A DNA stretch of 57,906 nucleotides from JBCDCE01 sp039182515 (GCA_039182515.1 JBCDCE010000020.1:1-57906), one strand, 5' to 3'; positions 1 through 9,322 are shown, numbered from the stretch's first letter. Made by a program: numbers and translations. Notes: generated by a model not told the origin, from the letters alone.

Positions 1-1298
1 AGACCGCGCGGGCTGAAGCGAAGCACCAAGAGCAACACAAGACCCATTGTGAAGAGCCGCATATGGGCAGCGCTGTCTAGCAGATGGGTTTTGAGATCGC
101 CATCGGGCAGCGGCAACGTCACCGTTTGCAAAAAGACTGCGCCCCATGGTTCCACTTTGATCCAAAGGAACCAGATCAAAAATCCGCCCAAGACCGCGCC
201 AAAGTTATTACCCGATCCACCAACGATCACCATAACCCACACCAAGAATGTAAACCTAAGGGGCTGGTAGGAGGCGGGCGTGAGCTGGCTTTCCAGCGTG
301 GTCATCATTGCTCCAGCAAGGCCGCAAATCGCTGAGCCCAGTATGAAGATCTGAAGGTGCCGCGCGGTGACGTTTTTGCCCATGGCACGGGCGGCGGTTT
401 CGTTGTCGCGGATCGCACGTACCATTCGACCCCAAGGGGATTTGAGCGCCAGTTGGGCCAGGATCAGCAAGAGGATCAAAACGGCCGTAAAGAGCAGCCC
501 GTAGCTAAGTTTGACATAGATGGTTGAGGCTTCAACGGCGTCCATGCCAAAGCTCGTTGCACGTTCGACAAAAGCGGGATCGTTCTGCAGATCGATCTCA
601 TTTGGCACAGGGCGCTCGAGACCAATGACGTTTTTCACACCACGCGCGAGCCAGTCCTCGTTTTTCAAAACCGCAATGACAATTTCTGAAATGCCAAGTG
701 TGGCAATTGCGAGATAGTCAGAGCGCAAGCCAAGCGCCGTTTTGCCGATCACCCAGGCCGCACCTGCTGCCATCAGCCCGCCTACGGGCCAAGCAAGCAA
801 AATGGGGAGGTTCAGCCCGCCCAGGTTGCCTTCCAGCGCAGGGTTGATCGCTTCAACGCGGGCAACTGCCGGATCAAAGATCGCGCGGTAGACAAAAAAG
901 CCGCCGACCAAAACAACAAGCATTGCGAGGCCGCGAACCCAGCCCGTGGTGCGTGCGCGCACCAAAACGGCTGCAACGATCGTGGCTGCACCCAAAACTA
1001 GAGCTAAGAGAATTTGATAGCCACCCGCACTCCATGCGCCGGGCGTGGGAGGCTCTGAGATCAAAACAGCTGCCAGGCCGCCCAAAGCCACAAAGCCCAT
1101 GATCCCAATGTTAAAAAGCCCGGCAAAGCCCCATTGGAGGTTCACGCCAATGGCTAAGATGCCGCTGATCAGAGCCATATTGATGAGACCGAGGGCCACG
1201 TTCCAGGAGCCAGAGAAGAACACGTTTTGCAGCGTGCCTTCGGCGACGAACAGAACGGCTACAATGGCGAAGAGAATATAGGGGCGCAGCGCTGTCAT
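1..1298 (-). CDS. livM: Branched-chain amino acid ABC transporter permease LivM (3' end cut by window edge)
   Basis: Inner-membrane permease subunit of a high-affinity branched-chain amino-acid (or related amide/amino-acid) importer. Translating the minus strand from the ATG at 1298 gives an open frame to base 1, with many hydrophobic helices and the family-typical stretches NLQWGFAGLFNIG near the N-terminus and SPWGRMVRAIRDNETAARAMG in the second half. The start ATG shares one base with the livH stop (TGATG), so the two permeases are translationally coupled. About 430 codons are present and the C-terminus is missing. The product is certain as a LivM-family permease; the exact substrate is not shown by the sequence. 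Confidence 0.93.
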   Translation of the reverse strand, partial: MTALRPYILFAIVAVLFVAEGTLQNVFFSGSWNVALGLINMALISGILAIGVNLQWGFAGLFNIGIMGFVALGGLAAVLISEPPTPGAWSAGGYQILLALVLGAATIVAAVLVRARTTGWVRGLAMLVVLVGGFFVYRAIFDPAVARVEAINPALEGNLGGLNLPILLAWPVGGLMAAGAAWVIGKTALGLRSDYLAIATLGISEIVIAVLKNEDWLARGVKNVIGLERPVPNEIDLQNDPAFVERATSFGMDAVEASTIYVKLSYGLLFTAVLILLLILAQLALKSPWGRMVRAIRDNETAARAMGKNVTARHLQIFILGSAICGLAGAMMTTLESQLTPASYQPLRFTFLVWVMVIVGGSGNNFGAVLGGFLIWFLWIKVEPWGAVFLQTVTLPLPDGDLKTHLLDSAAHMRLFTMGLVLLLVLRFSPRG

Positions 1299-2311
1299 CA
1301 GACCGATTTCCCTTTCAAGAGCCCTGTGGGCTTAAACAGGAGCACAATGACCAAGATCGAGAAGCTTACGGCAAATTTATAATCTGTGGAGAGAAGCTGC
1401 ACGAGACCCGACGGTTCAAGATTGTCTGGCATCAGATAAACAAGGACCTTTTTCCAAGCATAAGTGATCGTGATTTCCGAGAAAGCGATCACGAAGCCGC
1501 CGACAATCGCGCCGATGGGATTGCCCAGCCCGCCGACAATAGCGGAGGCAAAGATGGGCAGAAGCAATTGGAAGTAGGTGAAGGGCTTGAAGGACTTATC
1601 TAGGCCATAGAGCACGCCTGCGATGGTGGCCAAAATAGCAACCAAGACCCAAGTGACGCGCACAACGCGCTCAGGGTTGATGCCCGACAAAAGTGCTAAG
1701 TCCTCATTATCCGAGAAGGCCCGCATGGATTTGCCCGTGCGTGTGCGGTTGAGGAACCAAAAGAGCGCAATCACCACAACAACGGCTGTGACGATGGTAA
1801 TACCTTGGGTTGTTTTGAACGCCAAGCCTTCGCGCAAACCCGTCATGGCTTTGAAGTCTCGCGCAGAAATAATGAAGCGTTCGCCATCTGCAAAGCGCTG
1901 ATCGTCCACGCCGATGATGAAGCGCACAAGGCCGTTCATCACAAACATGACCCCCATGGAGACGATCACGAGGATCACAGGGGCTGCTTTTTGGCGTCGG
2001 TAGAATTGATAGACCACCTTGTCGGTTGCGAGCACCAAAAGGGCTGTCACGGCAATGCCAGCGGGCAGGGCTAAAAGCGCTGTTGGGAGCGGACCTGCGG
2101 ATACGCCCATGGCCTGCAAACCCCAGGTGAACAGGATTGTGGACATGGCGCCAAAGGCCATGGTGTCACCATGGGCGAAATTGGAAAACCGCAAAATCCC
2201 ATAGATCAGCGTGACGCCCAAAGCCCCCAGTGCCAATTGTGCCCCGTAGGCCGTGGCAGGGATTAGAACAAAGTTCGCAAGTGCGACGAGGGCATTGAGA
2301 GTATCGGTCAT
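1298..2311 (-). CDS. livH: Branched-chain amino acid ABC transporter permease LivH
   Basis: Second inner-membrane permease of the importer, 337 residues, with about eight hydrophobic segments. It contains the typical LivH motif YGILRFSNFAHGDTMAFGA near residues 38-56 and the conserved FASAIVGGLGNPIGAIVGGF stretch in the second half, which is the EAA-like contact loop for the ATPase. It lies inside a single operon read leftward: its ATG overlaps the stop of the small secreted protein upstream by 4 bases, and its stop overlaps the livM start. It would pair with LivM and the LivG/LivF ATPases. Confidence 0.95.
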   Translation of the reverse strand: MTDTLNALVALANFVLIPATAYGAQLALGALGVTLIYGILRFSNFAHGDTMAFGAMSTILFTWGLQAMGVSAGPLPTALLALPAGIAVTALLVLATDKVVYQFYRRQKAAPVILVIVSMGVMFVMNGLVRFIIGVDDQRFADGERFIISARDFKAMTGLREGLAFKTTQGITIVTAVVVVIALFWFLNRTRTGKSMRAFSDNEDLALLSGINPERVVRVTWVLVAILATIAGVLYGLDKSFKPFTYFQLLLPIFASAIVGGLGNPIGAIVGGFVIAFSEITITYAWKKVLVYLMPDNLEPSGLVQLLSTDYKFAVSFSILVIVLLFKPTGLLKGKSV

Positions 2312-2661
2312 TTGCTCGTGCAGGTTCCCATGTAATTGACCATCATGAGGCCTTCAAAGAGATGTGTGGAGTAGCGTGCAGCGCCTTCTTTTTCGCGGGT
2401 CAAAACGTGGAAGGCTGAGGCTGTATAGCCCACAAAGACATTCTTCGTTGCAGAGCCGCCTGTGCTCACAGGGATCGTCTCTGCATCTGTGATCAGCTTG
2501 TCGCCCGCGATGGTCATATCAAAGGCAGTTTCGGAGCAGGCCTCACCTTCAAAACATTCTGTTGTGAAACGACAGATTTCTTCTGCCGCTGCGGCGGCAG
2601 GAAGCGCTGCGAGGAGAACCAAACCAATCGTTGTGTTTTTCAAATTTTGCGTGAACAGCAT
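2308..2661 (-). CDS. Small secreted Cys-containing protein inside the liv operon
   Basis: A 117-residue protein with an N-terminal signal peptide: a hydrophobic run around residues 11-20 and an Ala-rich cleavage region ending near residue 26. The mature part has four cysteines (30, 36, 42 and 114), suggesting two periplasmic disulfides. It begins 4 bases after the livF stop region and overlaps livH by 4 bases (ATGA), so it is co-translated with the transporter. I do not recognise the family. Its place between ATPase and permease genes suggests a periplasmic accessory to this importer, but that is inference from position only. Confidence 0.8.
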   Translation of the reverse strand: MLFTQNLKNTTIGLVLLAALPAAAAAEEICRFTTECFEGEACSETAFDMTIAGDKLITDAETIPVSTGGSATKNVFVGYTASAFHVLTREKEGAARYSTHLFEGLMMVNYMGTCTSK

Positions 2662-2664
2662 GGG

Positions 2665-3378
2665 TTACCCTCCCAAAAAGCTGCGGCGGACGTCTTCGTC
2701 TGCCAAAAGATCCTGGCCTGTGCCCGTAAAGGCATTGCGCCCTTGCACAAGCACATAGCCTTTGTCTGCAATTTCAAGCGCTTGGCGCGCGTTTTGTTCG
2801 ACCATGAGGATCGGAATGCCGGTGCGGGCAACTTCGATGATCCGATCAAAAAGCTCATCCATCACAATGGGAGACACACCCGCCGTGGGCTCGTCCAGCA
2901 TTAGAACCTTTGGCTGTGTCATCAAAGCCCGGCCCACGGCCACTTGCTGGCGTTGCCCGCCTGAGAGCTCGCCTGCGGCTTGGTTGCGCTTGTCTTTGAG
3001 GATTGGAAAGAGATCATAGACCTGGGTCATCGTGTCGGAAAAATCATCCGTGCGGATGAACGCGCCCATTTCCAAGTTCTCTTCCACGGTCATTGAGGTG
3101 AAGATGTTGGAGGTTTGCGGCACAAAGCCCATGCCTTTGACCACACGGTCTTGCGGGCTGAGGCCTGTGATCTCTTCGCCATCGAGGCGCACGGCGCCTG
3201 TGTGGATGTTGAGCATGCCAAAAACGGCTTTCATGGCCGTGGATTTGCCGGCGCCATTGGGCCCCACGATCACAGCGATTTCACCTTTGTCCACAGCAAT
3301 GGTGCAATCGTGCAGAATATCTGCGCCGCGCCCGTAGCCGCCGGTCATGCTGTCACCGATCAAAAAGGGCTCAGCCAT
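2665..3378 (-). CDS. livF: Branched-chain amino acid ABC transporter ATP-binding protein LivF
   Basis: Cytoplasmic ATPase of the liv importer. Visible motifs are Walker A (GPNGAGKST), the ABC signature (LSGGQRQQ), Walker B (VLMLDEPTAG) and the switch His in MVEQN-type context, as usual for LivF. The frame is open upstream to 3411, but I chose the ATG at 3378. It is preceded by a purine-rich GAGG-type ribosome site and overlaps the livG stop by 8 bases, while the upstream extension lies inside livG. The length from this start (237 residues) is normal for LivF. Confidence 0.94.
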   Translation of the reverse strand: MAEPFLIGDSMTGGYGRGADILHDCTIAVDKGEIAVIVGPNGAGKSTAMKAVFGMLNIHTGAVRLDGEEITGLSPQDRVVKGMGFVPQTSNIFTSMTVEENLEMGAFIRTDDFSDTMTQVYDLFPILKDKRNQAAGELSGGQRQQVAVGRALMTQPKVLMLDEPTAGVSPIVMDELFDRIIEVARTGIPILMVEQNARQALEIADKGYVLVQGRNAFTGTGQDLLADEDVRRSFLGG

Positions 3379-4153
3379 GTGCGGCCTCTTTGTTTTTAAG
3401 TCCGGTGCCAAGATAAGCTTCGATCACAGCCTCGTTGGCTTTGATCTCATCAATTGTGCCTTGGGCCAGAACCTTGCCTTCGGCCATCACGATCACCGGA
3501 TCGCAAAGGCGGCCGATAAAATCCATATCGTGCTCAATCATACAAAAGGTGTAGCCGTGTTCTTTGTTCAGACGCAGAATGGCATCTCCGATGGTGTTGA
3601 GCAGGGTGCGGTTCACGCCAGCGCCGACTTCGTCAAGGAAGACGATTTTTGCGTCCACCATCATCGTGCGGCCAAGTTCGAGGAGCTTCTTCTGGCCGCC
3701 AGAGAGGTTGCCTGCTTTCTCATCAGCCAGATGGTCAATGGTCAAAAAATCCAGAACCTCGTCCGCCTTCGCCGCCAGAACGCGCTCATCAGCCGCGATC
3801 TGCCCGCGTTTAAACCAGGCATTCCAAAGGGTTTCGCCAGTTTGGTTGCCGGGAACCATCATCAGGTTCTCGCGCACGGTCATGGAGCTAAACTCGTGTG
3901 CAATCTGGAATGTGCGTAAAAGTCCTTTGTGAAAAAGCTCGTGCGGTGGCAGCCCAGAGATATCTTCTCCGGCCATGCTTACAGTGCCTGACGTGGGTGG
4001 AAGAACGCCTGCTATCACATTGAAAAGCGTGGTTTTTCCCGCGCCATTGGGGCCTACAAGGCCTGTGATTCCACCTTCTTTGATTTCCAAAGAGGCTCCA
4101 TCAACGGCGCGAAAGCCACCGAAGTGTTTGTGTAAATTGTCAACGCGGATCAT
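3371..4153 (-). CDS. livG: Branched-chain amino acid ABC transporter ATP-binding protein LivG
   Basis: Second ATPase of the importer, 260 residues, a normal length. It has Walker A (GPNGAGKTT), the signature LSGGQKKLLELGR and a Walker B of the form IVFLDEVGAGV, where the more common LDEP proline is replaced by valine; the catalytic Glu is kept. It is separated from livK by a 12-bp-stem hairpin that probably reduces read-through, and it overlaps livF. It acts in the cytoplasm on the LivH/LivM pair. Confidence 0.94.
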   Translation of the reverse strand: MIRVDNLHKHFGGFRAVDGASLEIKEGGITGLVGPNGAGKTTLFNVIAGVLPPTSGTVSMAGEDISGLPPHELFHKGLLRTFQIAHEFSSMTVRENLMMVPGNQTGETLWNAWFKRGQIAADERVLAAKADEVLDFLTIDHLADEKAGNLSGGQKKLLELGRTMMVDAKIVFLDEVGAGVNRTLLNTIGDAILRLNKEHGYTFCMIEHDMDFIGRLCDPVIVMAEGKVLAQGTIDEIKANEAVIEAYLGTGLKNKEAAHG

Positions 4154-4168
4154 GGCGCTCGCCCCAGA

Positions 4169-4200
4169 AAAACGGCGCGCTTCTATGAGCGCGCCGTTTT
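4169..4200 (-). terminator. Hairpin with T-tract between livK and livG
   Basis: A perfect 12-bp inverted repeat (AAAACGGCGCGC / GCGCGCCGTTTT) with an 8-base loop. On the minus strand it ends in a run of five T. It sits just after the livK stop and before livG, as expected for a partial terminator or 3' stabilising hairpin. Such an element would let the binding protein be made in excess over the membrane and ATPase subunits. Confidence 0.75.
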
Positions 4201-4209
4201 CAATTGTAT

Positions 4210-5403
4210 TTACCGGAAACCGACAGTTGTGATCGACCCGTTAATGACTTCGATCTGACGGTAGTTGCCAGCAGATTCGCCAGGGCCGATCAGCTCAACA
4301 GCGGATCCACCCACATAGTCGATCTCAATGCCTGCCGCCAAAAGCGCCAAGCCAGCCGCAAGTTGGCCTGGGAAGATTTTGACGCCGGGTGCGTTTGCCA
4401 CATCCATGACGCTATCCTTGTAGACGCCCGGATCTGTTGATTCGGCCGCTTGCATTGCGAGCATGATGAGCGCGGCTGCGTCATAGCTTTCAGGTGCAAA
4501 AGGCGCTGTTCCTACAAAATCACTGGCTTCGCCGATTTCCTTCATCATCGCTGCACCTGGGCTGTCTGTGCCTGGAACCTGGCCCGTGGAGCCTTCGATT
4601 TGATCACCGAAACGCTCTTGGAGAGCGTTGCCGATCATACCGTCTGGCAGGTGGAAGGTGTCAAAAGCGCCGGTGTCGAGGGCCGCTTGAATGATGCCGG
4701 GGCCACCTTGGTCAATGTAGCCTGCAACAACGAGACGCTCGCCGCCAGCCGAGGACAAGGCGCCAACTTCTGCGGAGTAGTCGGCTTTGCCGTCTTCATG
4801 CGCTGCGTTGATGGTCACGGTGCCGCCTGCGGCGGTGAAAGCCGCTTCAAAGCTGTCGGCCAGGCCTTTGCCGTAGTCGTTGTTGGTATAGGTCACCGCA
4901 ACTTCTTTGATGCCTTGCTCCATCAGGATTTCGGTCATCACCACACCTTGGCGCGCATCCGATGGGGCTGTGCGGAAGAAGAGGCCGTTATCTTCAACGG
5001 TCGACAGGCCGGGCGACGTTGCAGATGGCGAAATCATAACCATGCCATTGGCAAGGGCGACGTTTTGCAAGATCGCACCTGTTGCGCCGGAGCAAAGTGC
5101 GCCAACAATGCCGGACACACCGTCGCCTGTGATCAGGCGTTCAGCTACGGCTGCAGCTGCCGAGGCGTCGATACATGTGGAGTCGCCGCGAATGGGCATT
5201 ACTTTTGCCCCACCCATGAGCAAGCCGCTATCGCTGACTTCCGCCATGGCCGCTTCTGCGCCCGCGGCCATATCGCCGGCGAGAGATTCCGCTGGCCCAG
5301 TGAAGCCGAGGGCGACGCCCAATTTGATTTCTGTTGCGTGACCATCTGCGAAGGCCGAGGAGGCGATAGCTGTCAAAGCCGTCACTGCGAGTAATTTTTT
5401 CAT
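4210..5403 (-). CDS. livK: Branched-chain amino acid ABC transporter substrate-binding protein
   Basis: Periplasmic type I binding protein of the Leu/Ile/Val family, 397 residues. The start at 5403 (MKKLLAV) is chosen because it has a GGGAGAG ribosome site just upstream and begins a normal signal peptide with the cleavage region ASSAFA-D. The mature protein opens with the typical EIKLGVALGFTGP segment. It includes the Cys pair (STCID and GALCSGA) that often forms a disulfide in this family. First gene of the leftward liv operon; the promoter must lie in 5404-5587, shared with the divergent dehydrogenase gene. Substrate is predicted by family, not proven. Confidence 0.94.
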   Translation of the reverse strand: MKKLLAVTALTAIASSAFADGHATEIKLGVALGFTGPAESLAGDMAAGAEAAMAEVSDSGLLMGGAKVMPIRGDSTCIDASAAAAVAERLITGDGVSGIVGALCSGATGAILQNVALANGMVMISPSATSPGLSTVEDNGLFFRTAPSDARQGVVMTEILMEQGIKEVAVTYTNNDYGKGLADSFEAAFTAAGGTVTINAAHEDGKADYSAEVGALSSAGGERLVVAGYIDQGGPGIIQAALDTGAFDTFHLPDGMIGNALQERFGDQIEGSTGQVPGTDSPGAAMMKEIGEASDFVGTAPFAPESYDAAALIMLAMQAAESTDPGVYKDSVMDVANAPGVKIFPGQLAAGLALLAAGIEIDYVGGSAVELIGPGESAGNYRQIEVINGSITTVGFR

Positions 5404-5587
5404 GAGGTCTCTCCCTGTTTGGACCAATTTATCAATCCGGCCAACACGCTATTGCGGAAACCAAAAATTTGAAAGGGGTGATCGATTGTGTCAGTCTCAA
5501 ACCAGAAAAAAAGGTAAAATGAAGTTTATCAATGCTGTTCCTAAGGCGGTTAGGGTTTAAATGTGGGCCAACAAAGGAGATTTCCCC

Positions 5588-6676
5588 GTGACGCTTTTGC
5601 CCAAAGTCTTTCTTGCGATCCTCGCCAGTTTCGTCAGTGTTAACACGGCTGCGGCCCTTTCATCGAGCCAAGGAACACTCACAACTCAAGTGATGGCCAG
5701 TGACCTCGATGAGCCTTGGGGGTTGGCCTTTTTGCCGAGTGGCGGGTTTTTGGTAACAGAACGTGGTGGCAGGCTTTGGAACTATGCGAACGGAGCGCGC
5801 CGCGCGGTTCGAGGCTTGCCGAAGATCGAAGTGGACGGTCAGGGTGGCCTTTTGGATATTTTGGTTCCCAAAAACTTCGCGCAAACACGGCAGGTTTTTT
5901 TCACCTATGCCAAGCGCCAAGGGCGCGGGTCTGGCACTGCCGTGGGGCGCGGACGTTTGAGCCAAGACGGCGCGCGGCTCACAGATGTCGAAACGATTTT
6001 TGAGATTGCGAGAGGAAGTTCGGGTGGGCGTCACTTCGGTTCCCGCTTGGTGGAAGCCCCGGACGGCACCTTGTTTGTCACCGTTGGCGATCGTGGAGAT
6101 CGGCCCAGTGCTCAAGACACCGAAAATCATAACGGGAGCGTTCTGCGCATTACAAAAGACGGACAAGCAGCACCTGGAAATCCGTTCCTTGGCCAAGCGG
6201 GGCAGGATGAGATCTGGAGCTATGGGCACCGCAACGCGCAAGGCGCGGCCCTCGATCTTTCTGGTCAATTGTGGACCGTGGAACACGGGGCGCGAGGGGG
6301 TGACGAGGTCAACAAAATCGTCAAAGGCACCAATTATGGCTGGCCAGTCATTTCCTATGGACGGCACTATTCAGGCCGCAAAATCGGCATTGGGACATCT
6401 GGCGAAGGCTATGCTCAGCCTGAGCATTATTGGGATCCCTCGATCGCGCCTTCGGGCATGATGATTTACTCGGGCAAGCTTTGGCCTGAATGGAAGGGCG
6501 ATATCTTTGTGGGCTCTTTGAAGTTCGATCTTATAAGCCGTCTGAAGGATGGCCGTGAAGTTGAGCGCATTCAAAGCGATGAGACCGCCCGCGTGCGCGA
6601 TGTCCGCGAATCTCCAGATGGCAGTATCTGGTTCGTGAGTGTGGGCGAAGGCGCCATCTATCGCGTCACACCATAA
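5588..6676 (+). CDS. PQQ-dependent aldose sugar dehydrogenase (YliI/sorbosone dehydrogenase family)
   Basis: Periplasmic six-bladed beta-propeller enzyme that oxidises sugars with PQQ, about 362 residues. The frame is open from 5561, but the GTG at 5588 is preferred: an AAAGGAG site lies 7 bases upstream and the protein then begins with a clean signal peptide ending in NTAAA. Family motifs seen include the blade-1 DLDEPWGLAFLP segment, RHFGSRLVEAPDGTLFVTVGDRG, YGHRNAQG and EHGARGGDEVNKI followed by NYGWPVISYG, which carry PQQ and Ca ligands in relatives. Monocistronic, divergent from livK. Substrate is unknown; no PQQ synthesis genes are in this window. Confidence 0.9.
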   Translation: MTLLPKVFLAILASFVSVNTAAALSSSQGTLTTQVMASDLDEPWGLAFLPSGGFLVTERGGRLWNYANGARRAVRGLPKIEVDGQGGLLDILVPKNFAQTRQVFFTYAKRQGRGSGTAVGRGRLSQDGARLTDVETIFEIARGSSGGRHFGSRLVEAPDGTLFVTVGDRGDRPSAQDTENHNGSVLRITKDGQAAPGNPFLGQAGQDEIWSYGHRNAQGAALDLSGQLWTVEHGARGGDEVNKIVKGTNYGWPVISYGRHYSGRKIGIGTSGEGYAQPEHYWDPSIAPSGMMIYSGKLWPEWKGDIFVGSLKFDLISRLKDGREVERIQSDETARVRDVRESPDGSIWFVSVGEGAIYRVTP

Positions 6677-6813
6677 TTCAGCGCAGATATTTTGCGTGTA
6701 TAAGTAAACTTACGGGATTTTATTGCGACTTAGATCTCTAATAAGGGAAAGTCTGCAATCTTCTTTTTGTTCAAAAGTTCTAAATTGCGCGCAGCAAATA
6801 CAGGAGCTTTGTC

Positions 6814-7932
6814 ATGCATATCGGCGTCCCAAAAGAGATAAAAAACCACGAGTATCGTGTTGGATTAACACCCGAAAGTGTGGCTGAGCTCATTGCTCAG
6901 GGCCATCAGGTGAGTGTTGAGACGCAGGCCGGCGCTGGCATTGGTGCAGACGATGCGAGCTATAAAACGGCAGGGGCCACAATCCTGAGCGCAGCAGCTG
7001 AAGTTTTTGATGCTGCTGAGATGATCGTGAAGGTAAAAGAGCCCCAGGCCGTCGAGCGTGCGATGCTGAAACCGCATCACCTTCTTTACACCTATTTGCA
7101 CCTCGCACCTGATCCCGAACAGACCAAGGATTTGGTGGCTTCAGGTGCCACATGCATTGCATATGAAACCGTCACAGGGAACGAGGGTGGCTTGCCACTT
7201 CTTAAACCCATGAGCCAAGTTGCGGGTCGCATGGCGGTGCAAGCGGGCGCGACTGCGCTTGAAAAGTCCAAAGGTGGCCGGGGGGTTTTGTTGGGTGGTG
7301 TTCCTGGCGTTGCTCCAGCGAGAGTTTTGGTTCTGGGTGGCGGTGTTGTTGGGTTCAACGCAGCTCAAATGGCGCGTGGTATGGGCGCGGACGTCACGAT
7401 TTTTGATCGCTCTAACGTCGTTCTCGAGCGTTTGGACAACCATTTCGAAGGCGCGGTGCGCACGCAATATTCCACACAGGCTGCTTTGGCAGAAGCCGTG
7501 AAGACAGCGGATCTGGTTATTGGTGCTGTGCTCATTCCAGGCGCGGCCGCACCGAAGCTTGTTACGCGCGAGATGCTCAGCACAATGCAGGCTGGAGCGG
7601 TGTTGGTGGATGTGGCAATCGACCAAGGTGGGTGTTTTGAAACCTCCAAAGCGACGACGCATGCAGATCCAACTTATGAAGTCGATGGGATTGTGCACTA
7701 CTGTGTGGCCAACATGCCGGGCGGTGTGGCGCGGACCTCGACCTACGCTTTGAACAACGCAACGCTGCCGCATGCTTTGGCGCTCGCGAGCAAAGGATGG
7801 AAGCAAGCTCTCAAAGACGATGCGCATCTGGCGAAAGGTTTGAATGTCTGGAATGGACAGGTAACTGAACCACATGTGGCTGCGGATTTGGGCTATGAGT
7901 TTGTGTCACCTGAGACAGCGATGAATAGCTAA
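6814..7932 (+). CDS. ald: Alanine dehydrogenase
   Basis: NAD-dependent L-alanine dehydrogenase (L-alanine + NAD + water to pyruvate + ammonia + NADH), 372 residues as usual for the family. It opens with the diagnostic GVPKEIKNHEYRVGLTP segment carrying the pyruvate-binding Arg. It has the catalytic region KVKEPQ and a Rossmann nucleotide fold at GGGVVGFNAAQMARGMGADV. C-terminal motifs VDIAIDQGG-like (VDVAIDQGGCFE) and VANMPGGVARTST are conserved. Monocistronic with a 137-base leader; no adjacent Lrp/AldR regulator is present. Confidence 0.97.
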   Translation: MHIGVPKEIKNHEYRVGLTPESVAELIAQGHQVSVETQAGAGIGADDASYKTAGATILSAAAEVFDAAEMIVKVKEPQAVERAMLKPHHLLYTYLHLAPDPEQTKDLVASGATCIAYETVTGNEGGLPLLKPMSQVAGRMAVQAGATALEKSKGGRGVLLGGVPGVAPARVLVLGGGVVGFNAAQMARGMGADVTIFDRSNVVLERLDNHFEGAVRTQYSTQAALAEAVKTADLVIGAVLIPGAAAPKLVTREMLSTMQAGAVLVDVAIDQGGCFETSKATTHADPTYEVDGIVHYCVANMPGGVARTSTYALNNATLPHALALASKGWKQALKDDAHLAKGLNVWNGQVTEPHVAADLGYEFVSPETAMNS

Positions 7933-7955
7933 GGCGGTCGTATTCATAGAAATTT

Positions 7956-7984
7956 GGTGGGGCGAGGCGGCCCTCTCCCTACCA
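7956..7984 (+). terminator. Imperfect GC-rich hairpin after ald
   Basis: An inverted repeat of about 12 bp with two mismatches (GGTGGGGCGAGG against CCTCTCCCTACC, loop CGGC), followed by CCACCCTTTATTG with a short T run on the plus strand. It lies 24 bases after the ald stop, between convergent genes. It is probably the ald terminator and may also serve the aminotransferase gene. Confidence 0.5.
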
Positions 7985-8084
7985 CCCTTTATTGTTTGGT
8001 GATTCTGCTAAGGTTTTCTGAAGTTTGCAGGTTAAACCAGCGCTGTAGTTCCGACAATTCAAGACAAATTACCAAGGATCTGTA

Positions 8085-9275
8085 TCAGAGATCTATCGCG
8101 CGCTTGATCTGCTTGGCCGCTTGCCGAATGCGCGCGTCGTTTTCCACGAGTCCGATGCGCACGTATCCTTCCCCATACTGCCCAAAGCCTGCCCCGGGTG
8201 CTACTGCGACAGCCGCTTCATTCAGCAGCATTTTTGCGAATTCAAAGCTGCCCATGTTGTGGAACTTGTCGGGAATTTTGGACCACGCGAACATCGTGGA
8301 CGAGGGGGGCTCAATATCCCATCCTGCGTTGCTGAGCGCGCTCACCAGCGTTGCGCGGCGCTTGATGTATGTGTTGCGCATCGTTTCGATATGATGCTCT
8401 TCGCTGTCGAGTGCGGCAACGGCTGCCACCTGCACAGGTGTGAAAGCGCCATAGTCCAGATAGCTTTTGATCTTCTTTAGGGCCGCAACCAAGGTTGGAT
8501 TGCCAACCGCAAAGCCGATGCGCCAGCCTGCCATCGAGTATGTTTTTGAGAGAGACGTAAATTCAATCGCCACGTCTTTTGCGCCTGGTACTTCAAGGAT
8601 CGATCGCGGCTTTGCGTCGGTGTAATACACTTCAGAATAGGCAAGATCCGAGATCAGCCAAATCTCATTTTTCTTCGCAAAAGCAACGAGTTCCGTGTAG
8701 AAGTCAAGGTCGCACATTTGCGCGGTTGGGTTGGACGGGAAGTTGACAACAATGGCCTTTGGCTTGGGCAGCGAGTTGTGCACAATGTCGTGCAGCGTGC
8801 GCATATAATGCTCTGGATCAAATCGCCCATTGGTGAAGCATTGAATGTGCCGGATCGAGCCGCCAGCGATCAAAAACCCATAGGGGTGAATTGGATAAGT
8901 GGGGTTAGGGATAACAAACACGTCACCCGGGCTGGTTATCGCCATGGCGAGGTTTGCAAAGCCTTCTTTCGATCCCAAGGATACGATGATGTCGGAATCC
9001 GGATCCAGATCAACATTGTATCGCCTTTGGTAATAGCGCGCTTTGGCTTTGCGTAGACCTTTGATGCCTTGGCTGGCCGAATATCGGCTCACACCGCCGC
9101 GCGAGGCGGTTTCAATCAGCTTATCAGTCACATGTTGGGGCGGATCTTGATCTGGATTGCCCATGCCAAAATCAATCACATCGCGTCCTTCTTGCCGAAG
9201 TTTCAGCTTCAATGCGTTAACTTCTGCAAAAACATACGGCGGAAGCATATCTAGGCGCGAAAAATTTGTGTCCAC
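8085..9275 (-). CDS. alaC: AlaC-type class I/II aminotransferase
   Basis: PLP-dependent aminotransferase of 396 residues in the AlaC / LL-DAP-aminotransferase-like family. It most likely makes alanine from pyruvate and glutamate, though substrate is not certain. The GTG start is used because the family N-terminus (LPPYVFAEVNALK) follows directly. The PLP lysine lies in SLSKTYSMAGWRIGFAVGNP, and NFPSNPTAQ plus DLAYSEVYY are the usual cofactor-binding segments. It lies 47 bases downstream of murD2 on the same strand, so it may be co-transcribed with it. Confidence 0.88.
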   Translation of the reverse strand: MDTNFSRLDMLPPYVFAEVNALKLKLRQEGRDVIDFGMGNPDQDPPQHVTDKLIETASRGGVSRYSASQGIKGLRKAKARYYQRRYNVDLDPDSDIIVSLGSKEGFANLAMAITSPGDVFVIPNPTYPIHPYGFLIAGGSIRHIQCFTNGRFDPEHYMRTLHDIVHNSLPKPKAIVVNFPSNPTAQMCDLDFYTELVAFAKKNEIWLISDLAYSEVYYTDAKPRSILEVPGAKDVAIEFTSLSKTYSMAGWRIGFAVGNPTLVAALKKIKSYLDYGAFTPVQVAAVAALDSEEHHIETMRNTYIKRRATLVSALSNAGWDIEPPSSTMFAWSKIPDKFHNMGSFEFAKMLLNEAAVAVAPGAGFGQYGEGYVRIGLVENDARIRQAAKQIKRAIDL

Positions 9276-9322
9276 GAGGGGTAAGTCCTGGGCAATTCGA
9301 AGATTCTTGCAACGCTAATGGC

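Noticed and set aside
4450..5394. Long plus-strand frame (314 codons) opposite livK
   Set aside because: It is antisense to a clear binding-protein gene, is Cys/His/Arg-rich, has no ribosome site and no recognisable family; it is a codon-bias shadow.
7141..7875. Minus-strand frame of 244 codons opposite ald
   Set aside because: Antisense to a certain alanine dehydrogenase; composition is atypical and no motif is present.
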